DNA from: Stappia indica
GTDB taxonomy: Bacteria > Pseudomonadota > Alphaproteobacteria > Rhizobiales > Stappiaceae
Assembly (NCBI RefSeq): GCF_001696535.1
Contig: NZ_MBQE01000001.1
Coordinates: 496,001 to 560,000, forward strand
Length of the DNA: 64,000 nt
Direction of reading: 5' to 3'
The stretch's first letter is position 1. Every line of letters begins with the position of its first letter. Position numbers and translations under genes: made by a program. Under the pieces are notes generated by a model that saw only the letters and a list, made by a program, of their open reading frames with translations, was not told the DNA's origin and made no database searches. Shown here one piece after another: positions 25,883 through 34,185 of this stretch.

Positions 25883-26164
25883 ATGAAACTCGCAACAGCC
25901 TTCGTCGTAGCCCTGCTCCTCGTCTCCGGAGCGTCTACCGCGCTCGCGGCAGAGTTCACCAAGGGCGTGGTCAAGAAGGTCGACCTTCGCGCCAAGAAGG
26001 TCACCATCGTCCATGAGGAACTGACATCCCTCGACATGCCGGCCATGACCATGGTCTTCCGCGTCGCCGAAGAGGCGATGTGGGAGCATTTGCAGGAAGG
26101 CAAGGAGATCGAGTTCGTCGCCGGACGAGTCAACGGCAAGATCACCGTGACCGAACTGAAGTGA
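25883..26164 (+). CDS. cusF: CusF-like periplasmic copper-binding protein
   Basis: 93 residues; signal peptide ending STALAA, then a small OB-fold. Cu(I)-site residues of CusF map to His44, Met55 and Met57 in HEELTSLDMPAMTM. The Trp that caps the metal in E. coli CusF is replaced here by Met52, giving a possible all-Met/His site. CusF normally hands Cu(I)/Ag(I) to the CusCBA pump; only a CusC-like channel is present in this cluster. Last gene of the copper operon, 31 nt after the cupredoxin. Confidence 0.88.
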   Translation: MKLATAFVVALLLVSGASTALAAEFTKGVVKKVDLRAKKVTIVHEELTSLDMPAMTMVFRVAEEAMWEHLQEGKEIEFVAGRVNGKITVTELK

Positions 26165-26170
26165 CGCGGC

Positions 26171-26200
26171 GCGCCGGAGCGGCATCCTCCGCTCCGGCGC
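26171..26200. terminator. Hairpin between convergent copper operon and GGCT-like gene
   Basis: GCGCCGGAGCGG (26171-26182) and CCGCTCCGGCGC (26189-26200) form a perfect 12-bp stem with a 6-nt loop. There is no U run, so termination is likely but not certain. It sits between convergent genes and could serve both. Confidence 0.6.
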
Positions 26201-26205
26201 GTGCC

Positions 26206-26805
26206 TCACGCCTCGATGTGGCGAAGCCCCGTGCCGGCCAGCTGATCGTCGAACAACGCCAGCAGGTCGGCATCCAGCACCTGCGCCCGCGGATAGCGCG
26301 GCGCACTCCGGTCGGCCAGCATCGGGGCGTCCCAGCCATCCGTCGTCTCGATGAAGTGGCGCACGCCCTCCTCGCCCCAGAAGGCGTGAAAGCCGGCCAG
26401 CACACAGTCTACATAGCTCTGCAGGATCGGGTGCTCGTCGTCGCCCGGCCGGCGGATTTCACTGTCCGCCTCATAGAGAAAGGCGCTTGCAGCCCCGGCC
26501 GCCCCGTCGTCGTCGCGGCGGAAGGACGGGCCGATGCCGTCGATCCGGCGATAGCGCCGCTCGCGCGCGTCGAGCTCGGCAAGCCGTTCGGCCGGCTCGC
26601 TCACCATCACTCCGCGGATCGCCGTATCCGCCGCCCGTCGCACCGTCAGCGTGCAGACCTTCGGCAGGTTCTCTGCCCCCGCCGGCCGCCACCAGGCACG
26701 CCATTCGCGCCGCCAGCCCGACAGGGTGCCCGCCTCGGCGACCGCCTGCGGCCCCAGAGTGCGCGTGTTGACGAGCGATCCGTAACCGAAATACGTGATA
26801 GTCAT
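26206..26805 (-). CDS. Gamma-glutamylcyclotransferase-like protein
   Basis: 199 residues. The N-terminus YFGYGSLVN is the substrate-loop signature of the GGCT-like/BtrG fold, and GVMVSEPAERLAELDARE with FLYEADSE fits the rest of the barrel. Family members cleave gamma-glutamyl amides into 5-oxoproline; the glutathione-specific ChaC branch has related signatures, and I cannot decide the substrate. The C-terminal third is longer than the core domain. ATG at 26805; an ATG at 26820 is an alternative. Divergent from the PLP enzyme gene. Confidence 0.8.
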   Translation of the reverse strand: MTITYFGYGSLVNTRTLGPQAVAEAGTLSGWRREWRAWWRPAGAENLPKVCTLTVRRAADTAIRGVMVSEPAERLAELDARERRYRRIDGIGPSFRRDDDGAAGAASAFLYEADSEIRRPGDDEHPILQSYVDCVLAGFHAFWGEEGVRHFIETTDGWDAPMLADRSAPRYPRAQVLDADLLALFDDQLAGTGLRHIEA

Positions 26806-26919
26806 GCCCTGCGCTTCCATCCCCTTCCATTCGCGGTCGGGAGCCTTCGCGCCGTCCGCCCGCCATCGCTCCTGCCCGTCATTCCTGATCATCTTCCTGC
26901 CTAGAGGATCGCTCCGCCC

Positions 26920-28128
26920 ATGACCACCATCCAACGCGCGCAATCTTTCGGCTGGACCGATGCCGACACCGCCCGCCTGCGTACCGATACGCCGGCCGCC
27001 GCCCGCCTCGTCCATTTCAACAATGCCGGCGCCAGCCTGCCGCCTGCGCCGGTTCTGGCCGCCGTGAAGGCGCATCTCGATCTTGAGGCCGATATCGGCG
27101 GCTACGAGGCCGCCGACCGGGCCGCCCATGCGGTCGCCGATTTCTACCCCGCGGTTGCCGCGCTCTTGGGCGCCGCCCCGCACGAGATCGCCTATGTGGA
27201 GAACGCCACGCGCGCCTGGGACATGGCGTTCTACTCGATCCCGTTCCGCCCGGGCGACCGGGTGATCACCGGCCGCGCCGAATACGTCTCCAACTATGTC
27301 GCGCTGCTGCAGATGAAGGCCCGCGCCGGCATCGAGATCGATCTGATCGACGACGACGAGACCGGCCAGATCGACCTGAAGGCGCTCGAGGCGGCGATCA
27401 CCCCGAAGACCCGGCTTATCGCCCTCACCCACGTTCCGACCTTCGGCGGCCTCGTCAATCCGGCCGAGGAAGTCGGCGCCATCGCGCGCCGCCACGGGCT
27501 GCTCTACCTGCTGGATGCCTGCCAGTCCGCCGGCCAGCTCGCCCTCGATGTCACCCGGATCGGCTGCCACATGCTTTCCGGCACGGGGCGCAAGTATCTG
27601 CGCGGGCCGCGCGGCACCGGTTTCCTCTATGTTTCGGACGCTGTGCTCGACCAGCTGGAGCCTGCCTTCATCGACCTGGAATCCACAGAGTGGATCGATG
27701 CCGACAGCTATCGCCTGGTCGAGGGCGCACGACGTTTCGAGAACTGGGAGCGGTATTTCGCCGGCCAGATCGGCCTAGGCGTTGCCGTGCGCTATGCGCT
27801 GGAGACCGGGTCGCAGCGGCTGGAGGATCGCATCTCGGCGCTTGCCGCCCTGTTGCGCAGCGAACTCGGCAAGCTCCCGGGCGTCGCGGTGCACGATCGC
27901 GGCATCCGCAAATGCGGCATCGTCACGCTCACCGTGGACGGCGAAGCACCGTCCGAGACCAAGGCGCGGCTGACGGCGACCGGCATCAACACCTCGGTCT
28001 CGTCCGCCTCCTCCTCGCGGATCGACCTGCCGCGCCGCGGCCTCGACGCGGTCCTGCGCGCCTCGCTTCACGCCTACAACACAGAAGTGGAGATCGAGAC
28101 CCTGCTGAAGGCCCTGCGGGACGCTTGA
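26920..28128 (+). CDS. Class V aminotransferase-fold PLP enzyme (cysteine desulfurase-like)
   Basis: 402 residues. Class V features: [15 protein letters not shown] at the N-terminus, [13 protein letters not shown] at the cofactor phosphate site, [14 protein letters not shown] with the PLP-pairing Asp, and the Schiff-base lysine in [15 protein letters not shown]. It resembles selenocysteine lyase/cysteine desulfurase-like and isopenicillin N epimerase-like proteins. The C-terminal active-site Cys loop of SufS (RAGxHC) is not evident: the equivalent region reads [14 protein letters not shown], so desulfurase activity is doubtful. Ends at a strong terminator. Confidence 0.85.
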   Translation: MTTIQRAQSFGWTDADTARLRTDTPAAARLVHFNNAGASLPPAPVLAAVKAHLDLEADIGGYEAADRAAHAVADFYPAVAALLGAAPHEIAYVENATRAWDMAFYSIPFRPGDRVITGRAEYVSNYVALLQMKARAGIEIDLIDDDETGQIDLKALEAAITPKTRLIALTHVPTFGGLVNPAEEVGAIARRHGLLYLLDACQSAGQLALDVTRIGCHMLSGTGRKYLRGPRGTGFLYVSDAVLDQLEPAFIDLESTEWIDADSYRLVEGARRFENWERYFAGQIGLGVAVRYALETGSQRLEDRISALAALLRSELGKLPGVAVHDRGIRKCGIVTLTVDGEAPSETKARLTATGINTSVSSASSSRIDLPRRGLDAVLRASLHAYNTEVEIETLLKALRDA

Positions 28129-28141
28129 GGCGAGCTGACTT

Positions 28142-28178
28142 AAAAACCCCGCCGGACGGTCGCGTCCGGCGGGGTTTT
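28142..28178. terminator. Bidirectional terminator between PLP enzyme and suf operon
   Basis: CCCCGCCGGAC (28147-28157) and GTCCGGCGGGG (28164-28174) form an 11-bp perfect stem. It is flanked by an A run on the left and a T run on the right, so it works as an intrinsic terminator on either strand. It ends both the PLP enzyme gene and, from the other side, the suf operon. Confidence 0.85.
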
Positions 28179-28204
28179 ATGTGTCCAAAGCTTTGACCGG
28201 CCGT

Positions 28205-28582
28205 TCAGCCCTGCGCCGCGAAAGCCTCCGCGTCCGCCTCTTTCAGCGAAACGGACTCGCCGCAACCGCAGGCCGAGACCTCGTTGGGATTGCGGAACAC
28301 GAAGCCGGAGCGGAACTTCGTCACTTCGTGATCCATCTCCGTGCCCAGCAGGAAGAGCGCTGCCGAGGGCTCGATGAAGATCTTGACGCCCTTGTCGTCG
28401 ATCACGTCATCGCCCGGCTTCGCCTCCTCGACGAGGCTCATGTCGTATTCCATGCCGGCGCAGCCGCCCTTCTTGATCCCGACGCGCAGGCCGAGAACGG
28501 GCTTGGCCGAATTGCCGACGATCTCGCGCACGCGCTCGGCGGCGGCGTCCGTCAGCTTCAGGACCTGGAATCTGGAACCCAT
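28205..28582 (-). CDS. sufA: A-type Fe-S carrier protein
   Basis: 125 residues of the HesB/IscA/SufA family. The three cluster-binding cysteines are visible: GGCAGMEY (residues near 50) and the C-terminal CGCGESVS. It receives Fe-S clusters from the SufBCD scaffold and passes them to apo-proteins. The start ATG at 28582 is preceded by GGGGAAACGG and followed at once by the conserved domain. It is the last gene of the suf operon, 77 nt after the MIP18-like gene and just before the shared terminator. Confidence 0.92.
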   Translation of the reverse strand: MGSRFQVLKLTDAAAERVREIVGNSAKPVLGLRVGIKKGGCAGMEYDMSLVEEAKPGDDVIDDKGVKIFIEPSAALFLLGTEMDHEVTKFRSGFVFRNPNEVSACGCGESVSLKEADAEAFAAQG

Positions 28583-28659
28583 ATCCGTTTCCCCGATTCT
28601 AGCGGTTGGCAGGTGCAAGATGCACCCGCGTTACCCTTGAATATAGGGCCGAGCGGCAC

Positions 28660-29046
28660 TCAATACCAGTTGAGCGCCACCTTGGCCTCTTCCGACATGC
28701 GGTCGGGCGTCCACGGCGGGTCGAACACCATCTGCACGTTGACGTCGCCGACCCCGGCGACCGCACTGACGGCGTTTTCCACCCAGCCCGGCATCTCGCC
28801 GGCGACCGGGCAGCCCGGCGCTGTCAGCGTCATGTCGATGGCGACCGAGCGGTCGTCCTCGATATCGACCTTGTAGATCAGGCCCAGCTCATAGATATCG
28901 CAAGGAATTTCCGGGTCGTAGACGGTCTTCAGCGCGCCGACGATATCGTCCGTCAGGCGCTTCAGCTCATCTTCGGAAAATGCGGAGCCGGTCGCCGAAA
29001 TCTCGGCCTGGGCTTCCTCGTCCTGCGTCAGTTGGTCTTCGCTCAT
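28660..29046 (-). CDS. sufT: SUF-associated MIP18/DUF59 maturation factor
   Basis: 128 residues. The DUF59 core is readable in VYDPEIPCDIYELGLIYKV and LTAPGCPVAGEMP; the conserved Cys of the second motif may touch the cluster. An acidic, Gln-rich N-terminal tail of about 25 residues precedes the domain. Members of this family (SufT; called SufX in Agrobacterium operons) help mature Fe-S proteins when clusters are in high demand. It lies 7 nt downstream of sufS on the same strand, so operon membership is clear. Confidence 0.88.
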   Translation of the reverse strand: MSEDQLTQDEEAQAEISATGSAFSEDELKRLTDDIVGALKTVYDPEIPCDIYELGLIYKVDIEDDRSVAIDMTLTAPGCPVAGEMPGWVENAVSAVAGVGDVNVQMVFDPPWTPDRMSEEAKVALNWY

Positions 29047-29053
29047 CTCGCCC

Positions 29054-30310
29054 TCATGCGAAAAAGTCGTGGGCCTTCTGCAGCGCCTCGACCAGCCTGT
29101 CGACCTCGTCGAACGTGTTGTAGAGGCCGAAGCTCGCCCGGCATGTCGAGGTCACACCATATCGTGCCAGCAGCGGCTGCGCGCAATGGGTCCCGGCCCG
29201 TACGGCAACGCCCTCGCGGTCGATGATCATCGACACGTCGTGCGCATGCACCCCCTTCATCTCGAAGGCGACGATGGCGCCCTTGTCCGGTGCCTCGCCG
29301 AAGATGCGGATCGAGTTGATCTGCTTCAGCCGCTGATGCGCGTAGTCGCGAAGGGCCGCCTCGTGCGCGGCGATCCGATCGCGGCCGATCGCGTCCATAT
29401 AGTCGAGCGCGGCCGCAAGGCCGATGGCCTGGACGATCGGCGGCGTACCGGCCTCGAAGCGGTGCGGCGGGCTGTTGTAGCTCACCATGTCCTCGGTGAC
29501 GTCGAGGATCATCTCGCCGCCGCCATTGAACGGACGCATCCGCTCCAGGTGCTCCATCTTGCCCCACAACACGCCGATGCCGGTCGGCCCATACACCTTG
29601 TGACCGGTGAAGACGAAGAAGTCGCAGCCCAGATCCTGCACGTCGACCGGCATGTGCACCGCCGACTGGCTGCCGTCGACCAGCACCGGAATGCCGCGCG
29701 TATGGGCGATCCGGCAGATCTCGCGGATCGGCACCACGGTGCCCAGCACGTTCGACATCTGGGTGATCGCCACCAGCTTCGTCTTGGCCGACAGGGTCGC
29801 CTCGAACGCGTCGATGTCGAAGGACCCGTCCTCGCGCACATAGACCCATTTCAGCACCGCGCCCTGCCGTTCGCGCAGGAAGTGCCAGGGCACGATGTTG
29901 GAGTGGTGCTCCATGATCGACAGGACGATCTCGTCGCCCTCGCCGATCCGTTCCGCGCCGAAGGTCTGGGCGACCAGGTTGATCGCCTCGGTGGTGGAGC
30001 GGGTGAAGATCACCTCGTCCTGCGACGGGGCGTTGAGGAAGCGGCGCACGGTCTCGCGCGCGGCCTCGAAATTCTCGGTCGCTGTGTTCGACAGGTAGTG
30101 CAGCCCGCGATGGACGTTGGCGTATTCGTGCGAATAGGCCTTGGTCACCGCGTCGATCACCGCCTGCGGCTTCTGGGCCGAGGCGCCGTTGTCGAGATAG
30201 ACGAGCGGCTTGCCGTAGACCTCGCGCGACAGGATCGGGAAGTCGCGGCGCACTGCCGCCACGTCATAGGGGGCGCTTGCAACGGCACCGGGATCGGTCA
30301 TCGACGTCAT
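29054..30310 (-). CDS. sufS: Group II cysteine desulfurase SufS
   Basis: 418-residue PLP enzyme that removes sulfur from cysteine for cluster assembly. Features: YLDNGASAQKPQAVIDA at the N-terminus, PLP-site LVDGSQSAVHMPVDVQ, Schiff-base Lys in FTGHKVYGPTGIGVLWG and the persulfide-forming Cys in AVRAGTHCAQPLL. These are group II (SufS) signatures. No SufE gene lies in the operon. It is separated from sufD by about 120 nt carrying three hairpins, unlike the otherwise tight gene spacing. Confidence 0.95.
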   Translation of the reverse strand: MTSMTDPGAVASAPYDVAAVRRDFPILSREVYGKPLVYLDNGASAQKPQAVIDAVTKAYSHEYANVHRGLHYLSNTATENFEAARETVRRFLNAPSQDEVIFTRSTTEAINLVAQTFGAERIGEGDEIVLSIMEHHSNIVPWHFLRERQGAVLKWVYVREDGSFDIDAFEATLSAKTKLVAITQMSNVLGTVVPIREICRIAHTRGIPVLVDGSQSAVHMPVDVQDLGCDFFVFTGHKVYGPTGIGVLWGKMEHLERMRPFNGGGEMILDVTEDMVSYNSPPHRFEAGTPPIVQAIGLAAALDYMDAIGRDRIAAHEAALRDYAHQRLKQINSIRIFGEAPDKGAIVAFEMKGVHAHDVSMIIDREGVAVRAGTHCAQPLLARYGVTSTCRASFGLYNTFDEVDRLVEALQKAHDFFA

Positions 30311-30327
30311 CTGCGTACTCCCGCTTC

Positions 30328-30406
30328 GCCGGGGCGACTGCCCCGGCCTGTACGGTGCTGCCGGGGCCTTGAGCCCCGGAAGCGTGGCGGCGGGGCGTTA
30401 CGCCCC
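30328..30406 (-). repeat. Three tandem GC-rich hairpins in the sufD-sufS spacer
   Basis: Within 80 nt there are three separate inverted repeats: GCCGGGGC/GCCCCGGC (30328-30347), CCGGGGC/GCCCCGG (30361-30379) and GGGGCG/CGCCCC (30392-30406). None is followed by a T run in the direction of transcription, so they look like mRNA-structure or processing elements rather than terminators. Confidence 0.6.
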
Positions 30407-30429
30407 CACAGCCTTTGATGCCGGGGCTT

Positions 30430-31755
30430 TTACGCTCCGGCGTCCAGCCAGGCGCGGATGCGCTCTTCGAAGGCCTCGACGATGATTTCCTCGCCGATCT
30501 CCTCGACCGCTTCCGACAGGAAGGCAAGAACCAGCAGCGTGCGGGCATCGGCCTCCGGGATACCGCGCGAGCGCAGGTAGAACAGCAGGTCCTCGTCGAT
30601 CTGGCCGCTCGTGGCGCCATGGGCGCACTGCACGTCGTCGGCGAAGATCTCCAGCTCCGGCTTCAGCGACATTTCCGCGTCGTCCGACAAGAGCAGCGAC
30701 TGGGTCATCATCTGGCCGTCGGTCTTCTGCGCATGCGGGCGGACGATGATCTTGCCCTGGAAGATGCCCTTGGCGCCTTCGCCGACCACCGTCTTGAACA
30801 GCTCGCGGCTGTCGCAATGCGGCACCGCGTGGTCCACCACCAGCGTCTGATCGACATGCTGGCCGGCCCGCACCATGGTGATGCCGAGCAGGTCCGCGCG
30901 CGATCCCTCGCCCGTGAAGGCGACAAAGGACTGGTGCCGGGCAAAGCCCGACCCGATGCCCGCGCCGATCAGCTTGACCTGGGTCTCGGCCCCGAGCGTC
31001 ACGACGGCCGTGCCGATATGGGTGGTGCCGGCGGCCTCCGCCTGCAGGCGGGCGACGGTCACCTCCGCGGCATCGGCGGCGCGGATGTCGGTCAGCGTGT
31101 TGGAGAAGCTTCCCTCGGCTCCGCCGACAAACGTCTCCAGAACGGTTGCCTTGGCGCCCTTGGCGGCCGCCACGATCACCCGCTCGCTGGTGCTGGCGGC
31201 ATTGGCCGACAGCGCGTGGACGATCTCGACCGGCTTGTCCAGCGAAGCGCCTTCGGGCAGCGACAGCACGAGGCCGTCGGCGCAGAAGATGGCGTTGAGG
31301 CCTGTCGCCGCATCGCCCGTGGCGATCTCCGGCAGCTGCATCAGGCTTTCGCCCTCTTCAGCCAGTGCCTCGGCGAGCGGACGCACGCTCACGCCGGCCT
31401 CGGCCAGCGCGGCAACGTCGGAAAGACCCGCGTGGAAGTGGCCGTCGACGATGAGAAGACGATAGCGCTCCGCCGAGCCGTAGACGTTGTCCAGCGCGGC
31501 GACAGCCGCCTTGGCATCGTCGTCGCTGCTGCGTGCGGCAAAGGCCGGAACGCTCTTCAGCCTTGCGCGCAGGTCAGAGTATTTCCACTCCTCGACGCGG
31601 CGATGCGGCAGCCCGCTCTTGCGGAAGGCATCGAAGGCCGACTTGCGGATCTCGGCCACCGCCGCATCGCCCGGCAGGGCGTCGCGATCGCGGTAATAGG
31701 CCTCGGCGAGGTCGGTTTCGGCCCTGGTGTCCAGGGTGCGTGGTTCGATGGTCAT
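30430..31755 (-). CDS. sufD: Fe-S scaffold protein SufD
   Basis: About 441 residues, SufB/SufD family beta-helix protein. The C-terminal region has the family signature VQCAHGATSGQIDEDLLFYLRSRGI followed by LLVLAFLSEAVEEI. It assembles with SufB and SufC as the SufBC2D scaffold in the cytoplasm. I prefer the ATG at 31755 (AGGAACACGAC upstream). A GTG at 31776 that overlaps the sufC stop (GTGA) would add seven residues and would couple translation directly. Confidence 0.94.
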   Translation of the reverse strand: MTIEPRTLDTRAETDLAEAYYRDRDALPGDAAVAEIRKSAFDAFRKSGLPHRRVEEWKYSDLRARLKSVPAFAARSSDDDAKAAVAALDNVYGSAERYRLLIVDGHFHAGLSDVAALAEAGVSVRPLAEALAEEGESLMQLPEIATGDAATGLNAIFCADGLVLSLPEGASLDKPVEIVHALSANAASTSERVIVAAAKGAKATVLETFVGGAEGSFSNTLTDIRAADAAEVTVARLQAEAAGTTHIGTAVVTLGAETQVKLIGAGIGSGFARHQSFVAFTGEGSRADLLGITMVRAGQHVDQTLVVDHAVPHCDSRELFKTVVGEGAKGIFQGKIIVRPHAQKTDGQMMTQSLLLSDDAEMSLKPELEIFADDVQCAHGATSGQIDEDLLFYLRSRGIPEADARTLLVLAFLSEAVEEIGEEIIVEAFEERIRAWLDAGA

Positions 31756-31772
31756 GTCGTGTTCCTGACCTG

Positions 31773-32528
31773 TCACGCGGCCGCGTCGATGAAGTCGGCG
31801 TAACCGTTCTTCTCCAGCTCCAGCGCCAGATCCGGGCCGCCGGTCTTGACGATGCGTCCCTTCGACAGGACATGCACCACGTCCGGCACGATGTGGTCGA
31901 GCAGGCGCTGGTAGTGGGTGATCACCACGAAGGAGCGGTCCGGGCCGCGCAGGCGGTTGACGCCGTCCGACACCACCTTCAGCGCGTCGATGTCGAGGCC
32001 GCTATCGGTCTCGTCGAGCACGCAGAGCGTCGGCTGCAGCAGCGCCATCTGCAGGATCTCGGCGCGCTTCTTCTCACCGCCGGAGAAGCCGACGTTGAGC
32101 GGCCGCTTCAGCATGTCCATCGTGATCTGAAGTTCGCCGGCCTTGTCCTTGACCCGCTTCATGAATTCCGGCGTGGACAGCTCCTCCTCGCCGCGCGCCT
32201 TGCGCTGCGCGTTGAGCGCCGTCTTCAGGAAGGTCATGGTCGCCACGCCCGGGATTTCGATCGGGTACTGGAAGGCGAGGAAGACGCCGGCGGCGGCGCG
32301 CTCGTCCGGGGCCAGCTCCAGCAGGCTCTGGCCGTTGTAGACGATGTCGCCCTCGGTGACTTCGTAGTCGTCCTTGCCGGCGAGGATGTAGGAAAGCGTC
32401 GACTTGCCGGAGCCGTTCGGGCCCATGATGGCGTGCACTTCGCCCGGCTTCACGACGAGGTCGATGCCGCGCAGGATCTCGGTGCCGTCTTCGGCGATGC
32501 GGGCGTGCAGGTTCTTGATCTCAAGCAT
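31773..32528 (-). CDS. sufC: Fe-S assembly ATPase SufC
   Basis: 251 residues, ABC-type ATPase without membrane partner. Walker A is GPNGSGKSTLSY, the signature is GFSGGEKKRAEI, Walker B ends LCVLDETDSGLDIDA and the switch histidine is in VITHYQRLL. The DETDSGLD form is specific to SufC. Its ATP hydrolysis remodels SufB/SufD to build the cluster. ATG at 32528, directly preceding LEIKNLHARI. Gap to sufB is 53 nt; the downstream overlap with sufD shows tight coupling. Confidence 0.97.
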   Translation of the reverse strand: MLEIKNLHARIAEDGTEILRGIDLVVKPGEVHAIMGPNGSGKSTLSYILAGKDDYEVTEGDIVYNGQSLLELAPDERAAAGVFLAFQYPIEIPGVATMTFLKTALNAQRKARGEEELSTPEFMKRVKDKAGELQITMDMLKRPLNVGFSGGEKKRAEILQMALLQPTLCVLDETDSGLDIDALKVVSDGVNRLRGPDRSFVVITHYQRLLDHIVPDVVHVLSKGRIVKTGGPDLALELEKNGYADFIDAAA

Positions 32529-32581
32529 GATGATGTCCGTCGGTATTCTGGATGTTCGGTATGCGAGGCTTTCGGCCGGCG

Positions 32582-34054
32582 TCAGCCGACCGAGCCTTCG
32601 AGCGAAATGGAGATCAGCTTCTGCGCCTCGACGGCGAACTCCATCGGCAGCTGCTGGATCACGTCCTTGACGAAGCCGTTGACGATCAGCGCCACCGCTT
32701 CCTCGTCCGACAGGCCCCGCTGCTGGCAGTAGAACATCTGGTCGTCGGAGATCTTCGAGGTGGTCGCCTCGTGCTCGAACACGGCCGTCGCGTTCTTCGA
32801 CTCGATGTAGGGCACCGTGTGGGCCCCGCAATCCTGGCCGATCAGCAGGCTGTCGCACTGCGTGAAGTTGCGCGCGTTCGACGCCTTGCGATGCGCCGAA
32901 ACGAGACCGCGATAGGTGTTCTGCGACTTGCCGGCCGAAATGCCCTTGGAGATGATGCGGCTCGACGTGTTCTTGCCGAGGTGGATCATCTTGGTGCCGC
33001 TGTCGATCTGCTGGTAGCCGTTCGACACCGCGATCGAGTAGAACTCGCCGCGCGAATTGTCGCCGCGCAGGATGCAGGACGGGTACTTCCAAGTGATCGC
33101 CGAACCGGTCTCGACCTGGGTCCAGGAGATCTTGGAGTTCTTGCCGCGGCAGTCGCCACGCTTGGTGACGAAGTTGTAGATGCCGCCCTTGCCTTCCTTG
33201 TCGCCCGGGAACCAGTTCTGGACGGTGGAGTACTTGATCTCGGCATCATCCAGCGCAACGAGCTCGACCACGGCCGCATGCAGCTGGTTCTCGTCGCGCT
33301 GCGGCGCCGTGCAGCCCTCCAGATAGGAGACGTAGGCGCCCTTCTCGGCGATGATCAGCGTACGCTCGAACTGGCCGGTGTTCTTCTCGTTGATGCGGAA
33401 ATAGGTCGACAGCTCCATCGGGCAGCGCACGCCCTCCGGCACATAGACGAACGATCCGTCGGTGAAGACCGCCGAGTTCAGCGTCGCATAATAGTTGTCG
33501 GTGACCGGCACCACGGAGCCGAGATACTTGCGCACCAGCTCCGGGTGTTCCCGCAGCGCTTCGGAGATCGAGCAGAAGATGACGCCGGCCTTCTTCAGCT
33601 CTTCCTTGAAGGTGGTGACCACCGACACGCTGTCGAACACCGCATCCACCGCGACGCGGTTCTTCGGCTCGACGCCGGCCAGGATCTCCTGCTCGCGCAG
33701 GGGAATGCCCAGCTTCTCGTAGGTCGCCAGCAGCTCCGGGTCGACCTCGTCGAGGCTCTTCGGCCCCGGCGCGGACTTCGGCGCGGAGTAGTAGTAGATG
33801 TCGTTGAAGTCGATCTTCGGGTACTCGACGCGGGCCCAGGTCGGCTCGGTCATCGTCAGCCAGCGGCGATACGCCTCCAGCCGCCATTCCAGCATCCATT
33901 CCGGCTCGCCCTTCTTGGCCGAGATGAAGCGGATGATGTCTTCGTTGAGACCCTTGGGAGCCTTGTCGGACTCGATGTCGGTGATGAAACCGTACTTGTA
34001 CTGATCCACATCGATCGACCGGACGCGGTCGATCGTTTCCTGAACTGCAGGCAT
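32582..34054 (-). CDS. sufB: Fe-S scaffold protein SufB
   Basis: 490 residues, core scaffold subunit on which the nascent cluster is built. Characteristic stretches include [20 protein letters not shown] near the N-terminus, [37 protein letters not shown] and, near the C-terminus, [19 protein letters not shown]. The Cys and Glu residues used for sulfur transfer and cluster binding lie in these regions. ATG at 34054 is supported by GGAGACACGC upstream. It follows the sufS2-type gene by about 130 nt. Confidence 0.97.
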   Translation of the reverse strand: MPAVQETIDRVRSIDVDQYKYGFITDIESDKAPKGLNEDIIRFISAKKGEPEWMLEWRLEAYRRWLTMTEPTWARVEYPKIDFNDIYYYSAPKSAPGPKSLDEVDPELLATYEKLGIPLREQEILAGVEPKNRVAVDAVFDSVSVVTTFKEELKKAGVIFCSISEALREHPELVRKYLGSVVPVTDNYYATLNSAVFTDGSFVYVPEGVRCPMELSTYFRINEKNTGQFERTLIIAEKGAYVSYLEGCTAPQRDENQLHAAVVELVALDDAEIKYSTVQNWFPGDKEGKGGIYNFVTKRGDCRGKNSKISWTQVETGSAITWKYPSCILRGDNSRGEFYSIAVSNGYQQIDSGTKMIHLGKNTSSRIISKGISAGKSQNTYRGLVSAHRKASNARNFTQCDSLLIGQDCGAHTVPYIESKNATAVFEHEATTSKISDDQMFYCQQRGLSDEEAVALIVNGFVKDVIQQLPMEFAVEAQKLISISLEGSVG

Positions 34055-34185
34055 GCGTGTCTCCATCCACTGCGGTGTCAAGGACCGCGGGTTGTCGCAC
34101 TATGTGATGGGCGCGGCCGCCGGCCGCCCCCGGGTCTTGATGGACGCAGCCTCGCCGCGTCCGGGTCGTGATGGTCCGGAGCCCG

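Noticed and set aside
26920-28128. Class V PLP enzyme as a third suf cysteine desulfurase
   Set aside because: It is on the opposite strand, convergent with the operon, and lacks the active-site Cys loop of SufS.
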